Shown: in pieces, positions 9,017 to 17,241 of the stretch
Layout: every line of letters begins with the position of its first letter
Position numbering within the stretch: position 1 is the stretch's first letter
NCBI RefSeq assembly: GCF_902706295.1
Contig: NZ_CACSJJ010000016.1
Location: 1-64,000 of the forward strand
DNA: 64,000 nucleotides
Direction of reading: 5' to 3'
From: Arthrobacter sp. 18067
GTDB taxonomy: Bacteria > Actinomycetota > Actinomycetes > Actinomycetales > Micrococcaceae
The notes under the pieces: model-generated
The model's input: only the letters and a program-made list of their open reading frames with translations
The model's database searches: none
What the model was told of the DNA's origin: nothing
Translations under genes and position numbers: made by a program

Positions 9017-9780
9017 GTGGACTCGCGTACCACCGCTACGTTGTGGCAGCACCGAGAATCCAGGTTGACATCATCGAAGACCACGCAGTCCTCAGCGAGT
9101 GCCTCTCGGCCTGGATCGGCATGAAGGCGCCGGACATCGTCGTCGTGGGCCGTTTCGGCTCCTGGGCTGAGGCTTCGGCCGATCTCGATTCCCTGTCCGA
9201 CGTGGTGGTGCTGGATATTCTCCTCGGCGACACCATTCCGCTGCAGGCAAAGATCAGGGTGTTGCTCGCGGCAGGATCCAGTGTGGTGGTCCTCAGCGCA
9301 GTTGCCGACGTCGCCGTCATTCGCCAGGTTCTCGACGCGGGCGCATCGGCCTACGTTTGCAAAACGGAGGCCATCCACACCCTGCTAGCAGCGATCAGGT
9401 CCGCGGCCCGCGGTGAACAACACACTCTGCCGCAGGTCACGCCCGGTTTGTCGCCCCTCAGGATACGGCTGACTGCCCGGGAACTTGAAGCCGCCACCCT
9501 CTACTTCACGGATGGAGGGGTCACAACTGCCGAGGTAGGAACGATCATGGGCGTCACGGTCCATACAGCAAAGAAGCTGCTGATGGCCGTGAACCAGAAG
9601 GCCAGGATCGGGGACGAACAACTGACACGCCTCGGTGTGCGTCAACGATTGATCGACGAAGGCCTGCTCATCATCGACTGCCGATGCCCGGACGGAGGGC
9701 CGTCAGTCTCTGCGGCCGCCGCCCGGTGTGCGGGCCCAGCTTCAGGAACGGCTGGTCACCAAGAAGGCGAATGTGTATAG
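9013..9780 (+). CDS. Orphan LuxR/NarL-type response regulator
   Basis: The ATG at 9013 overlaps the ROK stop; a start further upstream would lie inside ROK. Residues ~15-125 form a receiver domain with the acidic pair E22/D23, phospho-acceptor D68 (VVVLDILLGD), switch residue S95 and K117. A LuxR-like HTH (LTARELEAATLYF, then VGTIMGVTVHTAKKLLMAVN, ~153-205) follows. The last ~35 residues are low-complexity Ala/Gly. No histidine kinase is adjacent; the nearest, at 34031-35260, is a GAF kinase without evident linkage. Coupling to a ROK protein instead of a kinase is unusual and suggests joint sensing. Confidence 0.8.
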   Translation: MSGLAYHRYVVAAPRIQVDIIEDHAVLSECLSAWIGMKAPDIVVVGRFGSWAEASADLDSLSDVVVLDILLGDTIPLQAKIRVLLAAGSSVVVLSAVADVAVIRQVLDAGASAYVCKTEAIHTLLAAIRSAARGEQHTLPQVTPGLSPLRIRLTARELEAATLYFTDGGVTTAEVGTIMGVTVHTAKKLLMAVNQKARIGDEQLTRLGVRQRLIDEGLLIIDCRCPDGGPSVSAAAARCAGPASGTAGHQEGECV

Positions 9781-9874
9781 CGTCGTTGTGCAGGCCATCG
9801 CAGTCAACGCCGCCCTCTGCCTCGCCGCAGCCCTGACCGTGGCGGTGTTACTCAAGCGCCCGGTTTCAGACTGA
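9728..9874 (+). CDS. Possible small single-pass membrane peptide
   Basis: A frame overlapping the response-regulator 3' end reads from GTG 9728 (48 aa) or GTG 9773 (33 aa) to TGA 9872-9874. Its C-terminal part (VQAIAVNAALCLAAALTVAV then LLKRPVSD) is a convincing transmembrane helix followed by a positive tail. There is no strong ribosome site. It may be coupled to the response-regulator stop, or the response-regulator tail may be a frameshifted fusion of an older reading frame. Low confidence. Confidence 0.3.
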   Translation: MRAQLQERLVTKKANVYSVVVQAIAVNAALCLAAALTVAVLLKRPVSD

Positions 9875-9894
9875 CACCGCAGCAAGGCAACACG

Positions 9895-9924
9895 CGCACG
9901 ACGGCGGCCGCTCGCCGTCGTGCG
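9895..9924. terminator. Convergent-junction hairpin, copy 1
   Basis: Arms CGCACGACGGC / GCCGTCGTGCG (11 bp) with an 8-nt loop lie between the convergent response regulator and glutamine amidotransferase genes. The same arm recurs at four other convergent junctions in the window, so a bidirectional terminator is likely. There is no long T-tract. Confidence 0.65.
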
Positions 9925-9959
9925 GTGCCCGCGTTTGGTGCGGGCTCCTGCAGCGGTGG

Positions 9960-10826
9960 TCAAGGCTGCTGGGACGCCGCCGCCGTCGGTTCAAGGTCGG
10001 CCAGACTGAGCAGCCGTGCAGGCGCATCCGGGAAGGACAGCGTGGAGTCCACCGCCAGATCCGGTCCCACGTGGACCAGTTCACCGGATTCCATGGCCCG
10101 CCAGCCGGGATTGTGGTCCATGGGCTCGGTGGCGAAAAGGACGTGCGGGGATCGGGACAGCTCGGTGCTTCGCGAATGGATCCGCTTGCTTCGGGCATCG
10201 AGTGGTGCTGCCGGATCCGGTGCAGCAGGGTTTCGCTTGAGCACGTACAACGCATGAGTGGCCGGGTATCTCAGCGCCCACATGTCTGTTGCCGTGGTCA
10301 GGATGAAGTTGAGGCTGAACACCGGCAATTCCCGGGCGATCCAGCCGATGGCTTGGGTGATGCCCTCGCCGACGTCCCCGCCGGCGCGGCGGGTTTCTGC
10401 CGTGATGAGCGCGAAAAGGCGCTCGCTGTCCGATTGGCCCAGCACCAGGTCCATCACGCCGAGTTCAGTGAGGCGCTGATCGAGTTGCCCAAGCCCGTGG
10501 AGAACGCCGTTGTGCGCAAACAGCCGGCCATCCTGCTCGAACGGGTGCGTGTTGACCATGGTGAGCGCACCGGTGCTGGCGTACCGCACATGGGCAAGGA
10601 AGGTGGTGCTCTTCAGGTCGCGGGCTTCGCGGGCGAAGGCGTGGTCCTCCCACGCGGCCAAAGGCTGCTTGGCCACATGCGCCTTGCCGGCCGCATCAAA
10701 GGTCCCTATGCCAGCGCCGTCAGGCTCGCGCCGGCTCTGAACGGACAGGCTGTCCGGGGCGTCCAGGAGCCAGAACGTGGCGCGGACCGGCCGTGGACCG
10801 GCGTGCAGTCCGAAGAGTCGGCACAT
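9960..10826 (-). CDS. Class II glutamine amidotransferase domain protein
   Basis: The 288-residue protein starts MCRLFG, exposing Cys2 as the Ntn nucleophile after Met removal. HVRYAS (~81), NTHPF and HNGVLHGLG complete the glutamine-binding pocket of YafJ/EgtC-like amidotransferases. These single-domain proteins hydrolyse glutamine or a gamma-glutamyl amide in the cytosol. The ribosome site AAGGAG is 6 nt before ATG 10826. It lies 18 bp downstream of gadB on the same strand, so the two form an operon, and glutamate released by this enzyme could feed the decarboxylase. The physiological substrate is unknown. Confidence 0.85.
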   Translation of the reverse strand: MCRLFGLHAGPRPVRATFWLLDAPDSLSVQSRREPDGAGIGTFDAAGKAHVAKQPLAAWEDHAFAREARDLKSTTFLAHVRYASTGALTMVNTHPFEQDGRLFAHNGVLHGLGQLDQRLTELGVMDLVLGQSDSERLFALITAETRRAGGDVGEGITQAIGWIARELPVFSLNFILTTATDMWALRYPATHALYVLKRNPAAPDPAAPLDARSKRIHSRSTELSRSPHVLFATEPMDHNPGWRAMESGELVHVGPDLAVDSTLSFPDAPARLLSLADLEPTAAASQQP

Positions 10827-10844
10827 GGAGGTCTCCTTTCCAAG

Positions 10845-12245
10845 TCAGTGGTGGAAGCCCTCGGCCTGCTTGTCCGTGGGCATCGGTGCAGTGAGGCTGT
10901 CGAGGTAGTCCACTTCCTTCTTGAGGTCGGCCAGGAAACTGGACGCGAGATCGCGCGTGAAACCGTTGCGGACCACGATCCTTTGCACCGTGACCTCGCT
11001 CAACCCGTCAGGCAGGGGATAGGCCGGAACAAGCCACCCATTCATGCGCAGGCGCTCGGATAAATGGTGGAGATTCCAGTGCTCCGTGTGGCCGTCGGTG
11101 AGCTGCCACGCGAACACAGGGATGTCGGAACCATCGCTCCATAGGGTGAACGCATCCATGGCTCCAATCTCGCTGGAAAGATAGAGCGCGACGTCCCGGG
11201 ACGTAGCTTGGACGGACCTGTAGCCGGCAAAGCCGAGACGGAGAAAGAGGTAATACTGCAGCAGGACCTGGGCGCCGGGCCGTGAGAAGTTCAGCGCAAA
11301 GGTTGGCATGTCCCCGCCGAGATAGCTGACGTGGAAGATCAGGTCCTCGGGGAGTGCCGCCGCGTCCCGCCACACCACCCATCCGAGGCCGGGATACACC
11401 AGTCCGTATTTGTGGCCGGAGGTGTTGATCGAGGCTACGCGCGGGAGCCGGAAATCCCACGCTGTTTCAGGTTGCAGGAAGGGGGCCACCATAGCTCCGG
11501 AAGCACCGTCCACGTGGATCGGGACGTCCAAGCCGCGGCGTGCCTGGATGTCGTCCAACGCCTTGGAGATCAGCTCCACGGGTTCATACAGTCCGGTGTA
11601 GGTCACGCCCAGGATAGCCACAACGCCGATGGTGTTCCCGTCCACGTAGTGGTCCAGGTCGTGGCCGTCCAGCGTGGGATGTTCGGCGGAGACAGGGACG
11701 AAACGAGGCTCCACGTCCCAGTAGTTGCAGAATTTCTCCCAGCACACCTGGACCGCGGAGCTCAGGACGAGGTTGGGTTTCTCCGTGGACTCACCTGCGG
11801 CCCGCCGGGCATGTTGCCAGCGCCGCTTCAAGGCCAGCCCTCCCAGCATGCAGGCTTCGGAGGAACCGATGGTGGAGGTGCCGATGCTCTTCTCCGGGTC
11901 CGGCGCATTCCACAAATCCGCCAGCATCCGCCAACACCGGGTTTCGATGAGCGCCGTTTGGGGGTACTCGTCTTTGTCGATCATGTTCTTGTCGAACGTC
12001 TCGGCATAGAGCTTCGCTGCTTCGGACTCCATCCACGTCCCGACGAACGTGGCCAGGTTCAGCCGGGAGTTCCCGTCGAGCATGGCTTCGTCATGGACAA
12101 CCTGGTACGCCGTGGCCGGGAGGGATTCGCCGTCCGGCATGGTGAAGCGGGGAAAGATGGTGGATTCTCCGGGCCTGCTGAACAGGGGGTTGAGTTCGAC
12201 GGCGGTGTCCGGTTGGTGGTGTGACGCGCGGTGGGATCTGCTCAT
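10845..12245 (-). CDS. gadB: Glutamate decarboxylase
   Basis: PLP-dependent group II decarboxylase of 466 residues. The Schiff-base lysine lies in SGHKYG (Lys ~279), HVDGASG (~244-250) supplies the PLP-pyridine Asp, and GSSEAC (~128) binds the cofactor phosphate. Length and motifs match bacterial GadB, which turns glutamate plus H+ into GABA and CO2 for acid resistance or GABA metabolism. ATG 12245 is chosen because AAGGAG lies 8 nt upstream; the frame stays open 13 codons further. No glutamate/GABA antiporter is adjacent, so the role may be metabolic rather than the classic acid-export pair. Confidence 0.93.
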   Translation of the reverse strand: MSRSHRASHHQPDTAVELNPLFSRPGESTIFPRFTMPDGESLPATAYQVVHDEAMLDGNSRLNLATFVGTWMESEAAKLYAETFDKNMIDKDEYPQTALIETRCWRMLADLWNAPDPEKSIGTSTIGSSEACMLGGLALKRRWQHARRAAGESTEKPNLVLSSAVQVCWEKFCNYWDVEPRFVPVSAEHPTLDGHDLDHYVDGNTIGVVAILGVTYTGLYEPVELISKALDDIQARRGLDVPIHVDGASGAMVAPFLQPETAWDFRLPRVASINTSGHKYGLVYPGLGWVVWRDAAALPEDLIFHVSYLGGDMPTFALNFSRPGAQVLLQYYLFLRLGFAGYRSVQATSRDVALYLSSEIGAMDAFTLWSDGSDIPVFAWQLTDGHTEHWNLHHLSERLRMNGWLVPAYPLPDGLSEVTVQRIVVRNGFTRDLASSFLADLKKEVDYLDSLTAPMPTDKQAEGFHH

Positions 12246-12377
12246 GGGCCAGCTCCTTGGAATTGTTCGTTCGCAGTGGGGCAACCTGTCTGGGGCTCAC
12301 GCTACCCGCCGGGGGCCAGCCACCCAAGCAAGCAATTGCCGCTATCGCAAAAGCACTGGCGATGGGACGATTTCCTT

Positions 12378-12578
12378 ATGGGCGAACAAGAGAATGTGCA
12401 GCCCGCTGCGCCGTCAGGCGGAGCGTTGGAGGACAGGGGAGACCCCACAACCCAGCAGATGCGGACCATCGGCCAGCGGCGGCGTGAGGCCGAGCGCAAG
12501 CTGGACCTTCACCTGGAAGAAGCGAGCCATAAAGGCGAAACGCCTCCTAACGAAGGCGAGGATCATTCCGAAGGCTAG
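12378..12578 (+). CDS. Small charged hypothetical protein
   Basis: A 66-residue highly charged, probably disordered product (ends HKGETPPNEGEDHSEG) with a central helix (QQMRTIGQRRREAERKLDLH). The frame is open upstream of ATG 12378, but that part reads as non-coding. The ribosome site is weak. The 3' end overlaps the convergent GH15 gene by 32 bp. No family recognised. Confidence 0.5.
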   Translation: MGEQENVQPAAPSGGALEDRGDPTTQQMRTIGQRRREAERKLDLHLEEASHKGETPPNEGEDHSEG

Positions 12579-14406
12579 AGCCGCCCGATTGCCCCGGGTG
12601 TTTGGGGCGGCCGAGCGGAGTATCGCTCTTGTGGGCCTCTCCGTGGTGCAACTGCAGCGCGCTGTGGATGAGGGGGAAGTGGCTGAAAGCCTGCGGGGTG
12701 TTGCCGAGCTGGCGCTGGGTTCGGGGGTCCCACTCCTCGCTCAGCAAACCAACGTCGTTGCGCAGGGTGAGCAGCCGCTCGAAAAGGCCGGTTGCCTCGG
12801 TTGACCGGCCAATGCCCAGCAGGGCATCCACCAACCAGAAGGAGCAGGCAAGGAACACGCCTTCGTCGCCGGGGAGTCCGTCATGGCCGGACTGGGTCCG
12901 GTACCGCATGACCAAGCCGTCGTCGGTCAGCCCTTTTTGGATGGCATCCACCGTTCCGGCGACCCGTGGATGCCGATGGGGAAGGAACCCGACGCGCGGG
13001 ATCAGGAGCAAGCTCGCGTCCAATTCCTTGCTGCCGTAGGCCTGGACAAAGCTGTTGAGATCCTCGTCGAATCCCTTGGTCATGACGTCGTTGTGGATTT
13101 CGCTGCGGAGGGCGGCCCATCTGTCGGCCGGGCCCGGGAGCCCGGAGCTTCGGACGCCCTTGACCATGCGGTCGGCAGCCACCCATGCCATGACCTTGGA
13201 GTGCGTGAAATGCTGCCGCGGCCCGCGTACTTCCCATAGCCCGTTGTCCGGCTGGTCCCAGGCTCCTTCGAGGTACTCCATCAGGGCGACCTGGATGTCC
13301 CAGGAGTTGTCCACGATGCCTTCCGCAGCTGCCGCCCGCGTGAGGGAGAGACCATCCAGGACCTCGCCCCACACATCCAGTTGCAGCTGCGGTGCCGCGG
13401 CGTTGCCCGTGCGGACCGGTTGTGAACCTTCGTAACCCGACAGCCACGGGATCTCTGCCTCCGGAAGTCTCCTGGCGCCGTCGAGCCCGTACACAATCTG
13501 GAGTTCCGATGGGTCGCCGGCGATAGCGCGCAGCAACCAGTCCCGCCACGCGGACGCCTCCTCCGTGTAGCCGGCCGCCAACAGGGATTGCAGGGTCAGT
13601 GTGGCGTCCCGCAGCCAGCAGTAGCGGTAGTCCCAGTTGCGCGGGCCGCCGATTTGCTCCGGAAGGGAGGTGGTTGCGGCGGCCACGATGCCCCCGGTAG
13701 GCGCATACGTCAGCGCTTTGAGGGTGATCAGCGACCGCTCGACAGGTTCCTTGTACTTGCCCTTAATCTCGCTGCGTGCGATCCATTCCAACCAGAACGA
13801 TTCCGTGGCTTCAAGCGCCCGCAGGGGATCGATTCGGCGCGGTTCACGTTGGTGGCTTGGCGCCCAGCGCAGAACGAAAGGGACCCGTTCTCCCGCGCGG
13901 ACGGTGAAGTTGCTGAACGTTCGTTTGTCCCGGCCGACCAGAGGAGCATGCGTGGTGAGGTAGGCGGAATCCGGTCCGGCTACGGCGCTGATTCCATGGT
14001 TGCTGTGCCGGACCCAGGGCACTACGCTTCCGTAGTCGAAGCGCAGGACCAGCTCCATGTGCATGTCCACCTCGCCGGAAATGCCCTCCACGATCCGCAC
14101 CAGGTCCACGGCGTCATCGCGGACCGGCATAAAGTCGATGACCCGGACAGCGCCGCCGTCCACTTCCCATTCCGTTTCCAGGATGAGGGTGTCCTCACGG
14201 TAGTGGCGCCGGGTGCTGTTGCCGCCGTCGGGTGTGCCGGCAGGAGCCAGGAGCCAGCGGCCGGCGTCGGGCGTGTGGAGCAAGGACGCGAAGCAGGCAG
14301 GAGAGTCGAACCGTGGCAGGCACATCCAGTCGATGGACCCGCTCCGCCCCACCAAGGCGGCGGTGTTCAAGTCCCCGATGATCGCGTAGTCCTCAATCCT
14401 GGCCAT
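12547..14406 (-). CDS. Glycoside hydrolase family 15 protein (trehalase/glucoamylase type)
   Basis: The 619-residue protein opens with IEDYAIIGDLNTAALVGRSG then SIDWMCLPRFDS, the GH15 N-terminal beta-sandwich signature. The (alpha/alpha)6 barrel carries GGPRNWDYRYCWLRDA (~270, the substrate-binding Trp/Arg/Asp cluster), GLWEVRG, DEGVFLACSFW and LSEEWDPRTQRQLGNTPQAF. Actinobacterial homologues include trehalases that split trehalose to glucose as well as glucoamylase-like enzymes, and which applies here is not decidable. There is no signal peptide, so it is cytosolic, fitting internal trehalose. It begins 10 bp after the TetR gene on the same strand, so co-transcription is likely. Confidence 0.88.
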   Translation of the reverse strand: MARIEDYAIIGDLNTAALVGRSGSIDWMCLPRFDSPACFASLLHTPDAGRWLLAPAGTPDGGNSTRRHYREDTLILETEWEVDGGAVRVIDFMPVRDDAVDLVRIVEGISGEVDMHMELVLRFDYGSVVPWVRHSNHGISAVAGPDSAYLTTHAPLVGRDKRTFSNFTVRAGERVPFVLRWAPSHQREPRRIDPLRALEATESFWLEWIARSEIKGKYKEPVERSLITLKALTYAPTGGIVAAATTSLPEQIGGPRNWDYRYCWLRDATLTLQSLLAAGYTEEASAWRDWLLRAIAGDPSELQIVYGLDGARRLPEAEIPWLSGYEGSQPVRTGNAAAPQLQLDVWGEVLDGLSLTRAAAAEGIVDNSWDIQVALMEYLEGAWDQPDNGLWEVRGPRQHFTHSKVMAWVAADRMVKGVRSSGLPGPADRWAALRSEIHNDVMTKGFDEDLNSFVQAYGSKELDASLLLIPRVGFLPHRHPRVAGTVDAIQKGLTDDGLVMRYRTQSGHDGLPGDEGVFLACSFWLVDALLGIGRSTEATGLFERLLTLRNDVGLLSEEWDPRTQRQLGNTPQAFSHFPLIHSALQLHHGEAHKSDTPLGRPKHPGQSGGSSLRNDPRLR

Positions 14407-14416
14407 GGATCAGATC

Positions 14417-15082
14417 CTAGTCCGCGTTCCCTGCCAGGCGGCTGAGGCCGTCAAGGATGAGGTCCAGGCCGAACCCGAATTCGTCGCCAAAGTCGTAGCC
14501 GGGTTTGAGGACATGTTCGACGGCGATCTCCACCATGCGCGGATACTCACCGGTGGCGAAGCGTTCCATGATGGGGTTGGTGATCTCGGCCGCGGTGTCG
14601 CGGCCTTCGAAAGGAAGGGCAGCTTCCTGGACGGCGAAGCCGTAGATGTAGCTGTCCAGGAGGGCGTAGGCGTGGGCGGTCAGCTGCACGGAAAAGCCCG
14701 CCGCCCTTAGCGTCGCAAGCGTTGCTTCGTGGTGCTTGAGGGTTGCCGGGCCGGGCGCTGTCCGGCTTTCCAGCAGCCCGACGGCCCAAGGGTGGCGCCT
14801 GAGCGTAGATCTCATGCGGTGGGCCCGCAGCTGCATCTGCTCGCGCCAGTTTCCTTCGGGCGCCGGCAGTTCGATTTCGCTGAAGACCATGTCCACGATG
14901 CCATCCAGGATCTCGTCCTTGTTGGCCACGTAGTAGTACAGCGACATGGGTTTGGTTCCCATGCTCTGGGCGAGCGTGCGGATTGTCAGTCCCGCTATGC
15001 CCGACTCGTCGGCGAGTGCAACGGCGCATTCAAGCACTCGATCCCGGCTGAGGGGGAGTCGCTGGGATGCTGCGGGGGACAC
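14417..15082 (-). CDS. TetR-family regulator
   Basis: 221 residues. The N-terminal HTH contains LTIRTLAQSMGTKPMSLYYYVANKDEIL (~30-57), followed by a TetR_C-like all-helical ligand domain. The GTG start at 15082 has GAGGAG 4 nt upstream. It is divergent from the alcohol dehydrogenase gene, with two repeated operator-like boxes at 15121-15157 between them. It is therefore most likely a repressor of the dehydrogenase, relieved by its substrate or a related small molecule, and it may also drive the downstream GH15 gene. Confidence 0.85.
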   Translation of the reverse strand: MSPAASQRLPLSRDRVLECAVALADESGIAGLTIRTLAQSMGTKPMSLYYYVANKDEILDGIVDMVFSEIELPAPEGNWREQMQLRAHRMRSTLRRHPWAVGLLESRTAPGPATLKHHEATLATLRAAGFSVQLTAHAYALLDSYIYGFAVQEAALPFEGRDTAAEITNPIMERFATGEYPRMVEIAVEHVLKPGYDFGDEFGFGLDLILDGLSRLAGNAD

Positions 15083-15120
15083 GGGACTCCTCGGGTTCAG
15101 GGCTGGGCCTCTAGCAGTTT

Positions 15121-15157
15121 AGTACAGTGTACGGTAATCTCATTGGTACAACGTACG
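15121..15157. promoter_or_regulatory. Paired TACAnnGTACG operator boxes
   Basis: GTACAGTGTACG (15122-15133) and GTACAACGTACG (15146-15157) repeat with 24-bp spacing between the divergent TetR and alcohol dehydrogenase genes. Each box is roughly symmetric. Two phased sites in a divergent promoter suit a TetR repressor controlling both genes. Confidence 0.55.
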
Positions 15158-15206
15158 AAAAGCTGTAAACCCAGTACCAGCCCCACAATTTCTGAAAGGT
15201 CCGGCC

Positions 15207-16259
15207 ATGACCACTGGTCAGCAAGCCAAGGAATCACGTCGCCACAAGGATCAGGCGTTGCCCGGTCCAACCATGCGGGCCATCGTGCAGGAGGGCTATG
15301 GTCCTGCCGATGTCCTCCATGAAGCACAGGTCCCACGGCCCGCCATCGCAGAGAACGAGGTGCTGGTGAAAGTCCATGCCGCCGGGCTCGATCGCGGTAC
15401 CTGGCACGTCACGACGGGCCTGCCGTATGCGTTGCGCCTGGTCTACGGGTTCAAGGCCCCGAAGAACCCTGTTCCCGGGATGGACCTCGCTGGCACCGTG
15501 GAGGCCGTCGGCGCGAAAGTAACCCGCTTCGCCGCAGGCGACCAGGTCTTCGGGTCAGGGAAGGGGACCTTCGCCGAGTACTCCGCTGCCCGCGAAAGCC
15601 AGTTGGCCCACAAGCCGGAAAACATCAGCTACGAGCAGGCGGCAGTGGTGCCGGTATCCGCCTGCGCCGCCCTGATCGCCTTGCGTGCGGGCGGCATCGA
15701 CCCCGGCCGCGGCCCGTCATCGCAGGGGGTCAAAGTCCTGGTCACCGGAGCCTCAGGCGGAGTGGGCAGCTACGCGGTGCAGTTCGCCAAGGCGGCCGGC
15801 GCTGAAGTCACCGGAGTGGCCAGTACGGCGAAGGTGGACATGGTGAGTTCCCTTGGCGCCGATCATGTCATCGACTACACCAAGCAGGACTTCGCTGACG
15901 GATCAGTGCTGTACGACGTCATCATCGACATCGCGGGCAACCCCTCGGTTTCGCGTCTCCGCCGCTCACTCGCGCCTTCCGGGACCGCAGTGATCACCGG
16001 TGGCGAGGAAGGCGGCACATGGACGGGAAGTATGGATAGGCAACTGCGGGCAGCAGCTCTCTCGCCATTCATCCGGCAGCGGCTCACCATGATTGTGGGC
16101 ACGCAGAAGGCCGCGGATCTTGAGTTCCTTGCCGGCCTTCTTGAAGCCGGAACCATCACTCCGGCCATCCACCGCACCTATCCCCTGGCGCAGGTCCCCG
16201 AAGCCATGCGTTACTTCGATGCAGGCAACGTGCGTGGCAAGGTGGCCATCACCATCTGA
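15207..16259 (+). CDS. NAD(P)-dependent alcohol dehydrogenase / quinone-reductase-like MDR protein
   Basis: 350 residues of the medium-chain dehydrogenase/reductase superfamily. Domains are a GroES-like fold (residues ~25-130; GMDLAGTVEAVGAKVTRFAAGD) and a Rossmann domain with VLVTGASGGVGSYAVQFAK (~175). The Cys/His zinc ligands of classical alcohol dehydrogenases are not evident, so it is closer to zinc-free quinone oxidoreductases that use NADPH. ATG 15207 follows GAAAGG. It is divergent from, and probably repressed by, the TetR gene. The substrate is unknown; an electrophile or quinone detoxification role is inferred. Confidence 0.85.
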   Translation: MTTGQQAKESRRHKDQALPGPTMRAIVQEGYGPADVLHEAQVPRPAIAENEVLVKVHAAGLDRGTWHVTTGLPYALRLVYGFKAPKNPVPGMDLAGTVEAVGAKVTRFAAGDQVFGSGKGTFAEYSAARESQLAHKPENISYEQAAVVPVSACAALIALRAGGIDPGRGPSSQGVKVLVTGASGGVGSYAVQFAKAAGAEVTGVASTAKVDMVSSLGADHVIDYTKQDFADGSVLYDVIIDIAGNPSVSRLRRSLAPSGTAVITGGEEGGTWTGSMDRQLRAAALSPFIRQRLTMIVGTQKAADLEFLAGLLEAGTITPAIHRTYPLAQVPEAMRYFDAGNVRGKVAITI

Positions 16260-16283
16260 GGCGCACCGCGCCCAAGGCAAGGA

Positions 16284-16315
16284 ACGCACGACGGCGGCAG
16301 GTCGCCGTCGTGCGT
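16284..16315. terminator. Convergent-junction hairpin, copy 2
   Basis: Arms ACGCACGACGGC / GCCGTCGTGCGT (12 bp, 8-nt loop) between the convergent dehydrogenase and EamA genes. The right arm touches the EamA stop codon. Member of the five-copy hairpin family. Confidence 0.65.
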
Positions 16316-17241
16316 CATGCCTCCTTGGTGGGGCGGTTGGCTGATGTCGCCGCCGGCGCGGGTGCCACAGTGGTTGGCTCGGCCAGGGGCGGCGTGTTCC
16401 GGTTGCCGCCACGCTGGGAGGCGGCGCCTGCGAAGACAACCAGCGCGATGCCGATGAATTGGATGATGGACGGTTGCTGGTGCAGCACCAACAACCCCAG
16501 GAGTACTCCGAAGGCCGGCTCCAGCGACATCAGTGTCCCGAATGCCGTGGAGGTCATGCGGCGCAACGCCTTCAGCTCCAACACGAACGGCAGCACCGGC
16601 ATCAGGATGGCTACGCCCAGTGCGCCTGCGAGGATGCCCCAGTCGAGGTGGCCAACTGCTTGCGGGATTCCGACGACGGCGGCCGTCACGGCGGCAATCG
16701 GGACCGTCAGCGAGAGCGCCCCGATGCCCGTGAAGCGATCGCCGATCAGTTGCGTCAGCAGGATATATGCGCCCCATCCGGCCGCGGCAATGGCCGCGAA
16801 CATGACGCCCAGCAGGTCCACTTGGCCGTGCCAGGGCTCCGTCAGCAGGACGACTCCCAGCAGCGCGAGAAGTGGCCATGCCAGTGCTCGTCGGTTGTGG
16901 CTGCGGACCGCCGCGACAATCAGCGGGCCAAGGAATTCGATGGCGACCGTGGTGCCCAGCGGGATGCGCTCCACGGCGGCGAGGAACATGATGGTCATGA
17001 GTCCGGTAGCGATGCCAAGTCCCAGGAGGGGCAGGACGTCGTGCCGGCGAACGGAGCGCAGGGGTGGCCGGGCGATGGCCAGGAAGATGACCGCTCCCAG
17101 GCTGAGCCGCAGCCATGCCGTTCCAGCCGGGCCTACCTCGGCGATGAGCCCCACGGACAAGGCAGAGCTCAGCTGCACCGAGAGCATCGCTGCTACAGCG
17201 AGTCCCCAGGGCGGAATGGGGCCGCTTTTGGGGGCGCTCAC
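16315..17241 (-). CDS. EamA/DMT-family exporter (RhtA-like)
   Basis: 308 residues with ten predicted membrane helices in two EamA repeats; features include PAGTAWLRLSLGAVIFLAIA early and LMSLEPAFGVLLGLLVLHQ in the second repeat, as in RhtA-type amino-acid (threonine/homoserine) exporters. The Pro/Ala-rich C-terminal tail is cytosolic. The GTG start at 17241 overlaps the TGA of the upstream XRE-cupin regulator gene, so the two form an operon. The substrate is probably an amino acid or related metabolite sensed by that regulator; this is inference. Confidence 0.88.
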   Translation of the reverse strand: MSAPKSGPIPPWGLAVAAMLSVQLSSALSVGLIAEVGPAGTAWLRLSLGAVIFLAIARPPLRSVRRHDVLPLLGLGIATGLMTIMFLAAVERIPLGTTVAIEFLGPLIVAAVRSHNRRALAWPLLALLGVVLLTEPWHGQVDLLGVMFAAIAAAGWGAYILLTQLIGDRFTGIGALSLTVPIAAVTAAVVGIPQAVGHLDWGILAGALGVAILMPVLPFVLELKALRRMTSTAFGTLMSLEPAFGVLLGLLVLHQQPSIIQFIGIALVVFAGAASQRGGNRNTPPLAEPTTVAPAPAATSANRPTKEA

